From Amphiduros pacificus (taxonomy: Eukaryota; Annelida; Polychaeta; Phyllodocida; Hesionidae), in NCBI GenBank assembly GCA_949316495.1, contig OX439002.1, positions 7,781,501 to 7,845,500 on the forward strand: a DNA stretch of 64,000 nucleotides. The letters run 5' to 3'. This document shows, in pieces, positions 9,836 through 21,483 of this stretch. The notes below the pieces were generated by a model. It saw nothing but the letters and a program-made list of their open reading frames with translations. It did no database searches and was not told where the DNA came from. The translations under genes and the position numbers were made by a program. Positions within the stretch are counted from its first letter, which is position 1; every line of letters starts with the position of its first letter.

Positions 9836-11321
9836 GCACCAGTTGATGCCACACATAAAGATTGTCAAAATAAAATTTCAAAATTGAAATAAAGATAGAT
9901 AGACCCAGCCGGCCACCGGGAAGAACTAAGGTAACATAGATGAAGTGAAGAGGGTCCCTCCACCCTCACGGGATTTTACAGAGGGTCCCTACACAACTAA
10001 ATGTAAAATGCACTGCCAAAATAAAATAAAATTGTCCCAATTCCGTTTAGTAATCATATAATACATAAGCACCCTAGTTGAAAAGATTTGTAGAAAGAGT
10101 TTGAGATATAATATAATATTCCCCTTCCCCATGAGAAAACTCTCCTTACCAGTCAGCAAAACACACTCGTCAGCCCGAGGGGTGCGTCATCATGCACCTC
10201 ACTTCTCTTTGCACCAGTTGATGCCACACATAAAGATTGTCAAAATAAAATTTCAAAATTGAAATAAAGATAGATAGACCCAGCCGGCCACCGGGAAGAA
10301 CTAAGGTAAAATAGATGAAGTGAAGAGGGTCCCTCCACCCTCACGGGATTTTACAGAGGGTCCCTACACAACTAAATGTAAAATGCACTGCCAAAATAAA
10401 ATAAAATTGTCCCAATTCCGTTTAGTAATCATATAATACATAAGCACCCTAGTTGAAAAGATTTGTAGAAAGAGTTTGAGATATAATATAATATTCCCCT
10501 TCCCCATGAGAAAACTCTCCTTACCAGTCAGCAAAACACACTCGTCAGCCCGAGGGGTGCGTCATCATGCACCTCACTTCTCTTTGCACCAGTTGATGCC
10601 ACACATAAAGAATGTCAAAATAAAATTTCAAAATTGAAATAAAGATAGATAGACCCAGCCGGCCACCGGGAAGAACTAAGGTAACATAGATGAAGTGAAG
10701 AGGGTCCCTCCACCCTCGCGGGATTTTACAGAGGGTCCCTACACAACTAAATGTAAAATGCACTGCCAAAATAAAATAAAATTGTCCCAATTCCGTTTAG
10801 TAATCATATAATACATAAGCACCCTAGTTGAAAAGATTTGTAGAAAGAGTTTGAGATATAATATAATATTCCCCTTCCCCATGAGAAAACTCTCCTTACC
10901 AGTCAGCAAAACACACTCGTCAGCCCGAGGGGTGCGTCATCATGCACCTCACTTCTCTTTGCACCAGTTGATGCCACACATAAAGAATGTCAAAATAAAA
11001 TTTCAAAATTGAAATAAAGATAGATAGACCCAGCCGGCCACCGGGAAGAACTAAGGTAACATAGATGAAGTGAAGAGGGTCCCTCCACCCTCGCGGGATT
11101 TTACAGAGGGTCCCTACACAACTAAATGTAAAATGCACTGCCAAAATAAAATAAAATTGTCCCAATTCCGTTTAGTAATCATATAATACATAAGCACCCT
11201 AGTTGAAAAGATTTGTAGAAAGAGTTTGAGATATACTATAATATTCCCCTTCCCCATGAGAAAACTCTCCTTACCAGTCAGCAAAGACTCTTCAATGATG
11301 ACTTGAACCATTATTTTTTCG
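9836..11321. repeat. 375-bp tandem repeat, four units, left arm
   Basis: GCACCAGTTGATGCCACAC recurs at 9836, 10211, 10586 and 10961, an exact 375-bp period with only one to three differences per unit. On the minus strand each unit has an acceptor-like TTTATTTTGGCAG and a donor-like CTGACTGGTAAGGAG, framing an exon-like piece of about 240 nt. The frame inside (81 codons) recurs because the period is divisible by three. It resembles no known protein. Mirror copy: 31807-33292. Confidence 0.9.
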
Positions 11322-11499
11322 TCCACCAAGGGATGGTTTCACACACCTCAACCTGTAAACCTGTCTAAAAAATCTTCAAGATAATTTGTTAATAGAGCTG
11401 CAAGGCAAATCCACCAAGGGATGGTTTCGCACACCTCAACCTGTAAACCTGTCTAAAAAATCTTCAAGATAATTTGTTAATAGAGCTGCAAGGCAAATG
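11322..11499. repeat. 89-bp tandem duplication
   Basis: Two near-identical units begin CCACCAAGGGATGGTTTC at 11322 and 11411. On the minus strand each starts after an acceptor-like TTTGCCTTGCAG. Mirror copy: 31629-31806. Confidence 0.8.
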
Positions 11500-12440
11500 A
11501 TATTTGTCAACAACATATAATCAAATTATAGATGAAAAGAAATACAAATATACAAAGACATGGAAACAAAGATACATTCAACAATTTCACTGTGGTCCCA
11601 TGTGCCCATCCATTCTCCATGATCCTACAAGTTAAAGAAAAATGTGTACATCAATTCTATCCTGCTCTGTCATGTGTCTTTTTCCCTACATGGCCCTAAA
11701 TATCACAGTATTTGATTTGCACCAAGCAAGCATTATAAATTTTGTCTTCCCTACATGTGCCTAACACCGTCCGTCTACAATGCTTGCTTGGCCACACTTG
11801 AACTCCCTGCAGTGAGCTCAAGAGTCTTCCCTACATGATCCTATGTCACCGTTCATACAAAACACACATTCAACCCTACAATATGCAAGCGACATTAGTA
11901 CATCATATCAATTTCAACCCAAGGATGAACAGATTATATTCTACTGTATCTCACCTTCATGTCCCTACCTCTATTCCCTACATGTCCCTGTCATATCATG
12001 TTTCATGTGAAGGCACACATTCAACCTTACAACAATCCTGTCACATTAGTATCACCACTCATGCTTTAAAAATTTGTCAAGTTGTCAGTGAATGATTGCC
12101 TATTCCCTACATGTCCCTGCCATATCATGTTTCATGTGAAGGCACACATTCAACCTTACAACAGTCCTGTCGCATTAGTATCACCACTCATGCTTTAAAA
12201 CTTTGTCAAGTTATCAGTGAGTGATCCCTACATGTCCATATCTTTCCTAAATACCCATATCTTCCCGACATTTCCATATCTTCCCTCCATGTCCATATCT
12301 TAGAAAGAGTATCGGATGAAAGCATCTCCCTTCATCATGCTCATGTGTCAATTGATTGAATAAGGCTTAGAATCACATTCACCAGCCTTTGTCATTTGGT
12401 GACAAAACAAAAAGAAAAACCTGAACTTACCTATTGGAAC
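11500..12440. repeat. CCCTACATG-rich repeat region
   Basis: TCCCTACATG recurs many times. One unit of about 129 bp (ATTCCCTACATGTCCCTG through CTCATGCTTTAAAA and TTGTCA) is present at 11973 and 12102, with shorter copies on either side. No gene was recognised. Mirror copy: 30688-31628. Confidence 0.65.
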
Positions 12441-12668
12441 TAAAGAAGGACAATGTCTAAGATTGAGAGTCCATATACATATGGGGTCTTTCAGTTGCTC
12501 TGTGACAGAAGCAGATACAACCCCCTATTAGTTAGCCTCTTACAACATGCAGGGGATACAGTGGGCCTATTCTTTTGCCCCGAACCCACAGGGGAACTCA
12601 TGTGTCTAATCTCAGTGTCAAACCAAAATCTCCAAACACACACTCAACCTGAAATAAATATTTCCTAC

Positions 12669-12787
12669 CTGATAGACGTGGATCTTTCTCTCCCCTTGGT
12701 CTTGACTGTCTGTAGGACTCCTGCTTCCCAATCTCAGGAACCAAAAGGGATGGTCTCTCCGTTGTGCCTGTTGTAGACTGGCTTTAT
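12669..12787 (-). other. Candidate internal exon, left arm
   Basis: On the minus strand, TTGCTTTTACAG precedes and GTAGGAAA follows a 119-nt piece that reads DKASLQQAQRRDHPFWFLRL and onward in one frame. Two motif-bearing repeat copies lie just upstream. It resembles no known family. Mirror copy: 30341-30459. The splice sites look good, but no transcript evidence is available. Confidence 0.35.
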
Positions 12788-12799
12788 CTGTAAAAGCAA

Positions 12800-12970
12800 C
12801 CACATATGAAACATTATGAACCTTAGTGCAAAATTGGTTTTTCATGGGTATCGTTTTTGTGGTCTCTTATCAAATTTGCTAATGTGAAAACAAGACAGTA
12901 TGAACAACATATGAAACATTATGAACCTTAGTGCAAAATTGGATTTTCATAGGTATCATTTTTTTGTGGT
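12800..12970. repeat. 104-bp direct repeat carrying the gene-start motif
   Basis: ATATGAAACATTATGAACC followed by TTAGTGCAAAATTGGATTTTC occurs twice (about 12802 and 12909). Each copy contains the shared motif (12828-12843 and 12932-12949), pointing toward the candidate exon. Mirror copy: 30158-30328. Confidence 0.65.
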
Positions 12971-13129
12971 CGCTAATAAAATTTGCTAATGTGAAACCAA
13001 GAATGAACATGTTCCATACATCTTTCCCTGGTGCATGACTATCATTCCTGCACAAGTGGGTTGTACTTGATGTGAAGCACAGACTGAGGACGTAGAACAA
13101 TTCTCCCAATTCTCCCAAGCTGTCTCATT

Positions 13130-14200
13130 GTCAAAGCAAGGTGGGCTGCCAGATGAGATGAGACTGGTGTGATTCATCAGCTATGTCGTTCTGTCCGACT
13201 GCCAAGCTCCCACTTTGTGGTATCCGACTTTTATCTGCAAGATTGTAAAATAAATATGAAGGTAAGACTGGTATTTTTACATTTCATCAAGTCTCAAGAG
13301 AACATGTCACAGCTCTATCATACTGCCTGACTGCAAGCTCCCAACTCTGTCAGCAAGGCTGGAAAACAAAAAATGTGTAGGGTGAGACTGGTGTGATATT
13401 CAATTTCATCAAATCTCAAGAGAACATGTCACAGCTCTATCATACAACCTGACTGCAAGCTCCCATTTTGTTGAGTCCAACTCTATCTACAAGGCTGTAA
13501 AATAAAAATGAAGATCAGACTTTGCATTTCATCAAGTCTCAAGAGAACATGCCACAGCTCTATCATACTACCTGACTGCAAGCTCCCAACTCTGTCTGCA
13601 AGACTGGAAAATAAAAATGTGTGGGATGAGACTGGTGTGATATTCACTTTCATCACATCTCAAGAGAACATACCACAGCTCTATCATACAACCTGACTGT
13701 CAAGCTACCACTTTGTTGAGAGCCCAACTCTGTCTGCAAGGCTGGAAAATAAAAGAATGTGTAGGGTGAGACTGGTGTGATATTCAATTTCATCAAGTCT
13801 CAAGAGAACAGCTCTATCATACATTGGTGTTTTTTACATTTCACCAAGTCTCAATAACCTGTGTCACAACTCTATCATACTACCTGACTGCTAGGTTTCA
13901 ACTTTGTTGAGCCCAACTGCTGGCTGCAATGTTGGAAAATAAAAATGAAGATCAGACTTTTGGCTGCAAGGCTTGAGAATAGAAACGGAGATCTGACTGG
14001 TGTTTTTACATTTCATCAAGTCTCAAGAACACATATCACAATTCTATTATACTACCCAACTGCCAATCTCCCACTTTGCTGAGCCCAACTCTTGTAGGCA
14101 GGGCTGGAAAATGTTTGGGATGAAACTGGTGTGATATTCAATTTCATCAGGTCTTACACAGATATACATAGCTCTCTCATACTGCATGACTATCATACTC
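13130..14200. repeat. Tandem repeats of about 120 bp with splice-like signals
   Basis: There are about eight diverged units containing CATCAAGTCTCAAGAGAACA, CAGCTCTATCATAC and CTGCAAGGCTGGAAAATAAA. On the minus strand most units contain an acceptor-like TTTTCCAGCCTTGCAG before a GACAGAGTTGG core. Unit lengths vary. Mirror copy: 28928-29998. Confidence 0.75.
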
Positions 14201-14479
14201 CCACTTTATTCAGTCTGAATAGCAAGGCAAGATGAATGCATCTCATATCAAACAAGATACTGTCTGATTGCCCATTAGAGAGAGAGACAAGAGAGAGCTA
14301 TCATTCATTCTCACTTGCTTGGTAAGCATGATAAGATGATTCTGTCAAGCTAACTGACTGTCACAACACAATATTCACCCACCCTTACCTCTCAAAGCAT
14401 GGTTGTGTGGATGATGAGTAAACTGTATCAGACTGATGTGTTTCATTTTCATTGGCAACCCATGGCCCAGGGAAGAATG

Positions 14480-14890
14480 ATTTAGCAACTGTTGGGTTGT
14501 CCACAAAAACTACACATTTTCTGAAAATATTTCTAAGTCCCCAAAAACTTTAAAAAAGTCTAAGTCTACAAAAACTACAAATTTTCTGAAAATATTTCTA
14601 AGTCCACAAAAACTAAAAAAAAGTCTAAGTCCACAAAAACTAAAAAAAAGTCTAAGTCCACAAAAACTACACATTTTCACAAAAGAAAATACTTTCTGAA
14701 TAATTTTCAGTAGTCAACAAAAATATCATTGCAGTGAGATAATGTTTCATCACCCAATCATATCCTAAACTAGAGATTGATTCAATTCAACACATGTAAA
14801 AACCATATTCTATAAAAACTTTCTTGAATCAAGTGAATAAGCAATTCATACTTGACAAAAAGACTGAATGACTTATTTGCATTCACCAAG
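14480..14890. repeat. Low-complexity AAGTCCACAAAAACTA repeats
   Basis: These are short units of AAGTCCACAAAAACTA alternating with TTTTCTGAAAATATTTC. The left arm is about 90 bp longer here than the matching right-arm copy, so this is one place where the arms differ. No gene. Confidence 0.6.
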
Positions 14891-15349
14891 CACAAGGATT
14901 ACTTTTGACATATGATAATTGTGTGACTGCCAAAGCCGGTAACTCCCCACACCCTAGCTCATGGACCTGACGATGAAATCTCTCCCGATAACCTCATGGT
15001 GGGATTGGCGAGTCGGAACTTTGCCATCAACACAACCCCAGAGGATGTGGGCGATGAGTAAAGTACACTCAGCAATACATCAAAGCTCGCCTCCCCTGCG
15101 AACATCGCATTGCTTCCTCATGTACAAAACTCACTATCCTCCTTTTACCATTCGCATGGAGAGACACATCTGCGGACATGAGCGGGCCAAGGCAAGCAGC
15201 AAAGCTGCCAGAACCTTGGAGGGACGTGAATGCGAAGAGATCGAATCGCAGACACTGGAGTGAACCACATGACCGAGAGGCCATGTCTTTCAGGCAAGCA
15301 GCCCCTACTTCCACACTTTGTCAAAATCATCATGCCAGGTTTAGGTAAC

Positions 15350-16450
15350 AAAAAGACATCCTATACAATAATCACTAAACATACAATCCTAACAATCTCA
15401 AATTCAGTGAGTGAGATAGCAAGTAGACTAGACAGGCCTTTGTTGCCATCTCACTTCTTTACATCATAACATGTACCTTTCTGTTACATCTGATTCATGC
15501 AAGGGAGCTGTAGGGCAGAGATCCAACATCAGACCAATCTCAAGCCATACAGTCCAATTGCATGCCCAGTGTGGAAAGGGTGTATAGTGTGTCACTCTAG
15601 TAAAAAGTGTGTAACATGCATTGTACTCACATTTGGAAAGGCTTGTCTTCAATCGCAGATCTCCATTGGGATCGATGTGAATTTAGAAATCCATGAAACC
15701 TGAAATGAGTTCAAATGACTATTAAAACATCATTCAACTGAGGTTGTCTCCCTTATGGGACCACAAATCTGAAGATGGATAACATATCATCAATCCACAG
15801 GTCAATACAGATTTGTTATATACTGCATGCAAATTAAGTAAAAAACACTTCTTTTGGGAGAATTTCACCCCTTGTGGGGCCACAAATCTACAAAAGAATT
15901 ACATATTATCCTTCTACATGTCAATACAAAGATTTCAATATACAGTATACAATAAAGTAAAAATGGATAATTTCCCCCCTTAATTGGGGTGAAATACCCC
16001 TTAGGGGGCCCCAAAACTGAAAATGAATGCCAGATTCTCACTCTACAAGCCGACGCGAAACTTTTGATATGCTACATGAAAAATTCAAGATGGCCGCCAT
16101 TTTTTCAAGATGGCCGACTTTTTTGTAACAATTTTCAAATAATGTTCATAAATGTAATATTTGGTATGAAAAACTCAAAAATGCCATCGAAAATGTCCTA
16201 CAAGAAAAATTAAGCAAATTAGCAAATTTTGAAAATTGAAAATTTTCTAAGTCTCCAAAAAATATTCAGAAAATTTTCGAAGTCCTCAAAAAAATTAAAA
16301 TCTGAAAAATTTTCTAAGTCCCAGAAAAAAATTAAAATCTGAAAATTTTCTAAGTCCTGAAAAAATTAAAATCTGAAAAAATTTTTAAGTCCCTGAAAAA
16401 ATAAAAATCTGAAAAATTTTCTAAGTCCTGAAAAAAATTGGACTTAGAAA
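15350..16450. other. Noncoding stretch with low-complexity tail
   Basis: At 15720-16030 there are three loose copies of a block ending in a gggGCCACAAATCT-type sequence with AATTTCACCCC. At 16085-16120 AAGATGGCCGCCAT-like motifs occur. At 16210-16450 GAAAATTTTCTAAGTCC repeats about seven times. No gene was recognised. The right-arm counterpart lies at about 25770-26760. Confidence 0.5.
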
Positions 16451-17370
16451 ATTTTCTGAAAACTTTCTCCATGGAGGCCCTTCTCACCTTGCCTTCCTTG
16501 TGATCCAGCTTCCAAGCCTTCCCCTCTCAGAGATTTTCCCTTTCTCAGCAAAGCCTTGGTCCTTCTGGCATGGAGGCCTTCCTTGGAGAGAGGTGTGTTT
16601 CTTCTGGAGTCAAGCAGCAGACTGACAATTTTCCTGTGGGGAGCTCCTTATAAACACTTTGGATGGAACCATCTAGAACTTACCAGAAGGTCCAATCTGA
16701 TTGGTCAAAAATGAAAAGTGATGATGTCACAGTGGTAGGTTGCCATGCCAATGGTGCCAGGCTGTGATCTGAGCAGAAAATCCAATTTTGCAATGCCTCT
16801 CAAAACTCAGGCTCCATGAACAACCATACAAACCTGCTTCAAATTAGTTCTATTGGAGCTACATGGATGTGTGATACATCAAATTGATGGCCAAAGTGAT
16901 GGCCAACATGGAGGAGATGTGAACATACAAAAAAAATAAGTATGTCTTTTTATTTTTGGTTTCTACCTGAGTCCTGTGATGCAGCATGACACAGCACAAT
17001 GTCAATGGCAGTGTGAGTTGAATACAGCTGGTTGGATGTCCAAATTGAACATCCAGGCACAACTGGATCATTTGTGTCTGTCTGGGTGACAAAATATTGC
17101 ATTTTTTTTTACATTCAGAGTGACATTAGGTCTGTGAAATGTGGAAAAATTGATGGGCAAAATAATTTCATGGTGACAAAAGGCTGTGGGCAAGAAGATT
17201 TCTGGGTGACACAGATCATTTTCTGAGTGACAAATTCTGGTCAACAACATTGATGATGAATTCAAAGTGACACACATTCAAAGTGACAGTAATTCTAGGT
17301 GACAGAAATTCAGTGTAACAATGATTCTAAGTGACAGAAATTCAGTGTACCAACCTTTTTCGGAGTGACA
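16451..17370. other. Noncoding stretch with one motif copy and GTGACA repeats
   Basis: One copy of the shared motif lies at 16776-16792 (GAAAATCCAATTTTGCA). From 17085 to 17370 short GTGACAGAAATTC units recur. Frames here are short, lie on both strands and are not called. Right-arm counterpart: about 24866-25770. Confidence 0.5.
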
Positions 17371-17718
17371 GAAATCATCGGCTCCCGTCTTGTTCGCCCC
17401 GACGAAAAGCAGACGTGCTCGGGAACGTTCGAGAAGATCCGGGAAGATTTCCGCAACTCGAGAACGGCAAAACAGAGAAAATATTATGAAAAATAGTTTC
17501 TTTTCTTGCGTTCACGACCAGAATATTTTGCTAGAATTAATCTTGTATATGTTTTGAGATTTTTCAATAATTTTGATGATGTTTTGGACGTTTTATGGAG
17601 CGATTTGTTCAAAATTGACTGCGACTGCATCTGCGGGACCGCCATCTTGGGCTCACCGAGCGAGGAACCGCGAGGAAGACGAACACGACATCGGGGGGTT
17701 ATATTGTCTCAAATAATG
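17371..17718 (+). promoter_or_regulatory. GC-rich promoter-like island and first-exon candidate, left arm
   Basis: A CpG-containing island stands out from AT-rich surroundings (GCTCCCGTCTTGTTCGCC, GAACGTTCGAGAAGATCC). Near its end, CCGCCATCTTGGG is the reverse complement of a good YY1 core (AAGATGGCGG). It ends in a donor-like ATG/GTAAGAAA at 17718, so the last codon before the splice could be a start codon. The exon array lies just downstream. A strongly similar island is at 24517-24865, on the other strand. Confidence 0.5.
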
Positions 17719-17996
17719 GTAAGAAATACTTTATCAGAGCGAGAAACTGTGCGCAAGAATGTATAGCATTGACTGTAGAAGTTAGAGACTGATCCACGCA
17801 GCCGTTCCCGGTGAAAATTAAATATTTTGAAAGAAATAACAAAGCGGGCCTTCGTGGCCGGACATTTTGATTCTTTTCATCTTTGTCAAAATTGAAATGT
17901 TCGTGCCTCCCGCCGTTTCATGGCCGAGCATTTTGCGTACTATTTTCAATATTCTTGTCAGTTTTATTTTACACAACTATTTGAACATCTTTGCAG

Positions 17997-19770
17997 ATTG
18001 GCGGGATGAATGCTTTGACCACCACGGCTTGGCCATCGATAAGAAAGAAGTTCACAATCCGGCGGACAAGAATGCATTTTTCTGTATAAAAAAAGGTAAG
18101 AAATCGCACCAAAATACATGGAACAATTGCATATTATCATATACTATTTAATATCAAAATCTGAGACAAATCCCTGCAGTCATTCGCTCATAATATTCAC
18201 TTTCTGTTCTAGCTACCAAGTAATTTTCATTTATTTTATATTTGCTCTGCTTTGTTGGTTCCCGTTGAAAATTAAAACAAAATATGATAATATTTTGAAA
18301 GAAATAACAAAGCGGGCCTTCGTGGCCAGACATATATATTTTGATTCTTTTCATCTTTGTCAAAATTGAAATGTTTGTGCCTCTCACGGCCGAGATTTTT
18401 GTGGATTTTCTTTTTCATTATTCTTATCAGTTTTATTTTACACAACTATTTGAACATCTTTGCAGATTGGCGGGATGAATGCTTTGACCACCACGGCCCA
18501 GTCATCGATAGGAAAGAAGTCCACAATCCAGTGATAAGAATGCATTTCTGTATTAAAAAAGGTAAGAAAGTGCACAGAAATACATGGAACAATTGCATGT
18601 TATCATATAATATTTAATATTAAAATCTGAGACAAATCCCTGCAGTCATTCGCTCATAAAAAAGTAATGTTCACTATCTGTTCTAGCTACCAAGTAATTT
18701 TCATTTATTTTATATTTGCTCTGCTTTGTTATTTTATGTTCAATGCTATTAAATATCTTTGTCAAAATTGAAGTGTTTGTGCCTCTCCCCGTTTCACAGC
18801 CGAGTATTTTGTGGATTTTCTTATCAGTTTTATTTTACACAACTATTTGAACATCTTTGCAGGTTGGTGGGATGAATGCTTTGACCACCACGGCTCAGCA
18901 ACCAATAAGAAAGAAAGAAGTACACAATCAGGTGACAAGAATGCATTTCTGTATAAAAAAAGGTAAGAAATCTCACAAAAATACATGGAACAAATGCATA
19001 TTATCAAATAGTATTTAATATCAAAATCTGATACAAATCCCTGCAGTCATTCGCTCATAAAAAAAGTAATGTTCACTTCTGTTCTAGTTGCCAAGTAATT
19101 TTCATTTATTTTATATTTGCTCTGCTTTGTAAGTTATTTTATGTTCAATTCTATTAAATATCTTTGTCAAAATTGAAATGTTCGTGCCTCTCGCCATTTC
19201 AGGGCCAAGCATTTTGTGGATTTTCTTTTTCAATATTCTTTACAGTTTTATTTTACACAACTATTTGAACTTCTTTGCAGATTGGCAGGATGAACGTTTT
19301 GACCACCACGACTCGGCCATCTATCGGAAAGAAGTTCACAATCCAGTGACAAGAATGCATTTCTATATAAAAAGGTAAGAAAGCGCACAAAAATACATGG
19401 AACAATTGCATATTATTCTGTTCTAGCTACCAAGTAATTTTCATTTATTTTATATTTGCTCTGCTTTGTTGGTTCCCGGTGAACATTACAACAAAATATG
19501 ATAATATTTTGAAAGAAATAACAAAGCGGGCCTGCGAGGCCAGACATATCTTTTCATTCTTTTCATCTTTGTCAAAATTGAAATGTTTGTGCCTCTCATT
19601 TTGTGGATTTTCTTTTTTCAATATTCTTGTCAGTTTTATTTTACACAACTATATGAACATCTTTGCAGATTGGCGGGATGAATGCTTTGTCCACCACGGC
19701 TCGGCCACCCATAAGAAAGAAAGAAGTACACAATCCAGGACAAGAAGTCTTGAATTTTGAAGAAAGAAGT
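17997..19770 (+). repeat. Tandem exon-like array, left arm (five units)
   Basis: The units start at 17997, 18466, 18863, 19281 and 19669. Each follows CATCTTTGCAG, and the first four end in AAAAAG/GTAAGAAA. The exon-like pieces are 94-100 nt and the intervening pieces about 300-400 nt, also similar to one another. In the best frame the unit reads DECFDHHG, then AIDKKEVHNP, and begins and ends in phase 1, so copies of suitable length could be joined or skipped without changing frame. Not all lengths agree, so some copies cannot share that frame. No protein family was recognised. Confidence 0.7.
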
Positions 19771-20189
19771 CCCACCAAATGGAACATTTAATATTAAAGT
19801 ATAAGACAAATCCCAGCAGATATTGTTACATAAGAAAATGAATGTACGTCTTCTGATCCATCTACTATGATTGTACCTTTCATTAATTTTATATTTATCC
19901 TGCTTTTACCCCCCAGCCAATTGGCCTTGTTTGTGGGTTATTGAAATATCTTTTGCCATAATTGAAATATTTATACATCTCAACAGTTTGGCCATCAAGA
20001 AAAGCAAGAAGATCAAGCGTCAATGACAAGAGGGCTTCAAATTTTGTAAAGATAAAGAATTATACAAAAAATGTATTATCTATCAGTTAAAACAATATAT
20101 TTTAAAAAAGCACTTTCTGACTGAATATCTCAACCAAAAAACTGTCTTTCTGTTTGTCAACATTGTCGATACAACAGATTGCATCAGTT

Positions 20190-20335
20190 TCATATGATAC
20201 TTGTATCTCACATGAGGTGAAACGAGGTAAACAGCTTTTTGTGAATGTAAGTTTAAGGGTGTATCGTGAGATGTGGTTCAGAACCATGCTTTAGCTGGGC
20301 ACACCCATTACTTCGTATAATCTCATGTTAGATAC
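20190..20335. repeat. Innermost inverted repeat, left half
   Basis: GGTGTATCGTGAGATGTGGT, then CTGGGCACACCCATTA, matches 21213-21335 on the opposite strand, with AGGTAAACAGC also paired further out. This is the innermost clear match of the arms. Confidence 0.75.
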
Positions 20336-20339
20336 ACAC

Positions 20340-21212
20340 TCTCGTATCATATGAAAAATGTTTAGGGGTAAATTTTTGTAGAAAATGTTAACTTTTTGTT
20401 TAACACTTGTCAACTAGCAGTGATAAAGATATACAAATTCTCTCTAATGGAGTTGATCTCGGGAGAAAAACCTACCACTGTGACAACAAAAATTCTCCTT
20501 GTCTGGTTGGAGGATTGATATGCAACTTGTTACCATTGTTTCTTTCTGAATGGAATAAAGAATGTGAAGTGTTATGATTTGTTATTTTATCTATTTTATC
20601 ATTGACCTGCTGATCACATTTATTTTGTGTCACCCATCAATCCATGAACATGAAGCACACACAGTTGACATGATTTGATGATTTCTATCATTGCTGTCAT
20701 AATCAAATTCTGACAACTCCACATTTTGAATATTTTGAAAATGGTTTCTTTTTTAAAAATAAAAATGTGATGAGCCTCGTACAATAAGTATTGTTTGCAG
20801 GCTTGTGTTGAGAATTGTCATAATAAGGGTTAAGTACAGACAATGTATTGAAATGTGGACTTGTACAAAATGTTGAGAGCAATGTTCCCTTGTGTGAATG
20901 TAAATACATATAATCAGATCTGCGAGACATGTTTTATGTGAAGTCATGAGAAATATTGCATTGCACTGGATACATTTGGATTGACAACACTGCAAAACAA
21001 AAGGTTCTATGGAGTTGATCACAGGAGAAAAACCTACCAGTGTGACAACTTAATTTCCCCTTGTGGTTGTTAGATTGATAAAATTGTTATCCTTGTTACT
21101 ACATGAATGGAATAAGAAAAATAAAGAAAAATGTAAAGTGCTGTTATGATTTTATTTATTTCATTAACAAGCTTAATTTGACAATGTTCATGGCATGAGC
21201 CTATGGATTTCG
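20340..21212. other. Central spacer of the palindrome
   Basis: This single-copy AT-rich stretch lies between the arms. A direct repeat of about 140 bp is present at about 20449-20590 and 21011-21160 (GGAGTTGATC, GGAGAAAAACCTACCA, TGTGACAAC, then TGAATGGAATAA). Because it is a direct and not an inverted repeat, the spacer is not simply the tip of the fold. There is a faint C2H2-linker resemblance in one frame (KTYQCDN). No gene is called. Confidence 0.6.
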
Positions 21213-21483
21213 TATGAGACTATTTGAGGTAATGGGTGTGCCCAGCTGAAGCATGGTTTCGAACCACATCTCACGATACACCCTTGGTCTCGCACTCGAA
21301 AAAAAGCTGTTTACCTCATTTTAGCTCATATGAAAAAAATAGTGTCATGCTAAACAGTTTCAATTTTCTTAATAAACATAATGGCATACATGCTGGCAAC
21401 ATCCAAGCAGTTAAACTGTTTTTTTCTGAAAATATTGTTTTCCAATTGCAAAATAAATATTTCAAAACTATAAAACTTTATGC

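Larger units (their letters stand above)
1..20335 (+). repeat. Left arm of giant inverted repeat
   Basis: Position x pairs with 43128-x on the opposite strand. For example, the first 60 bases are the exact reverse complement of 43068-43127, and the whole 919-codon gene is mirrored without an amino-acid difference. The relation holds without shift to about 14.4 kb. Further in, the offset changes (sum about 43219, then 42161, then 42235) because of indels and a duplication in the other arm. The arm continues to the left of the window. The innermost matching stretch ends near 20330. Confidence 0.95.

Noticed and set aside
10545-10790. 81-codon frame in the 375-bp repeat as a gene
   Set aside because: It recurs only because the period is a multiple of three. 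It has no recognisable domain and spans splice-like sites.
20307-20319. ATTACTTCGTATA, 12 of 13 bases of a loxP arm
   Set aside because: There is no second arm at the right spacing and no recombinase gene. The counterpart across the spacer does not keep the match, so it is taken as chance.
20449-21160. C2H2 zinc-finger-like linker (GGAGAAAAACCTACCA and TGTGAC)
   Set aside because: The resemblance is short, with no complete finger in any frame.
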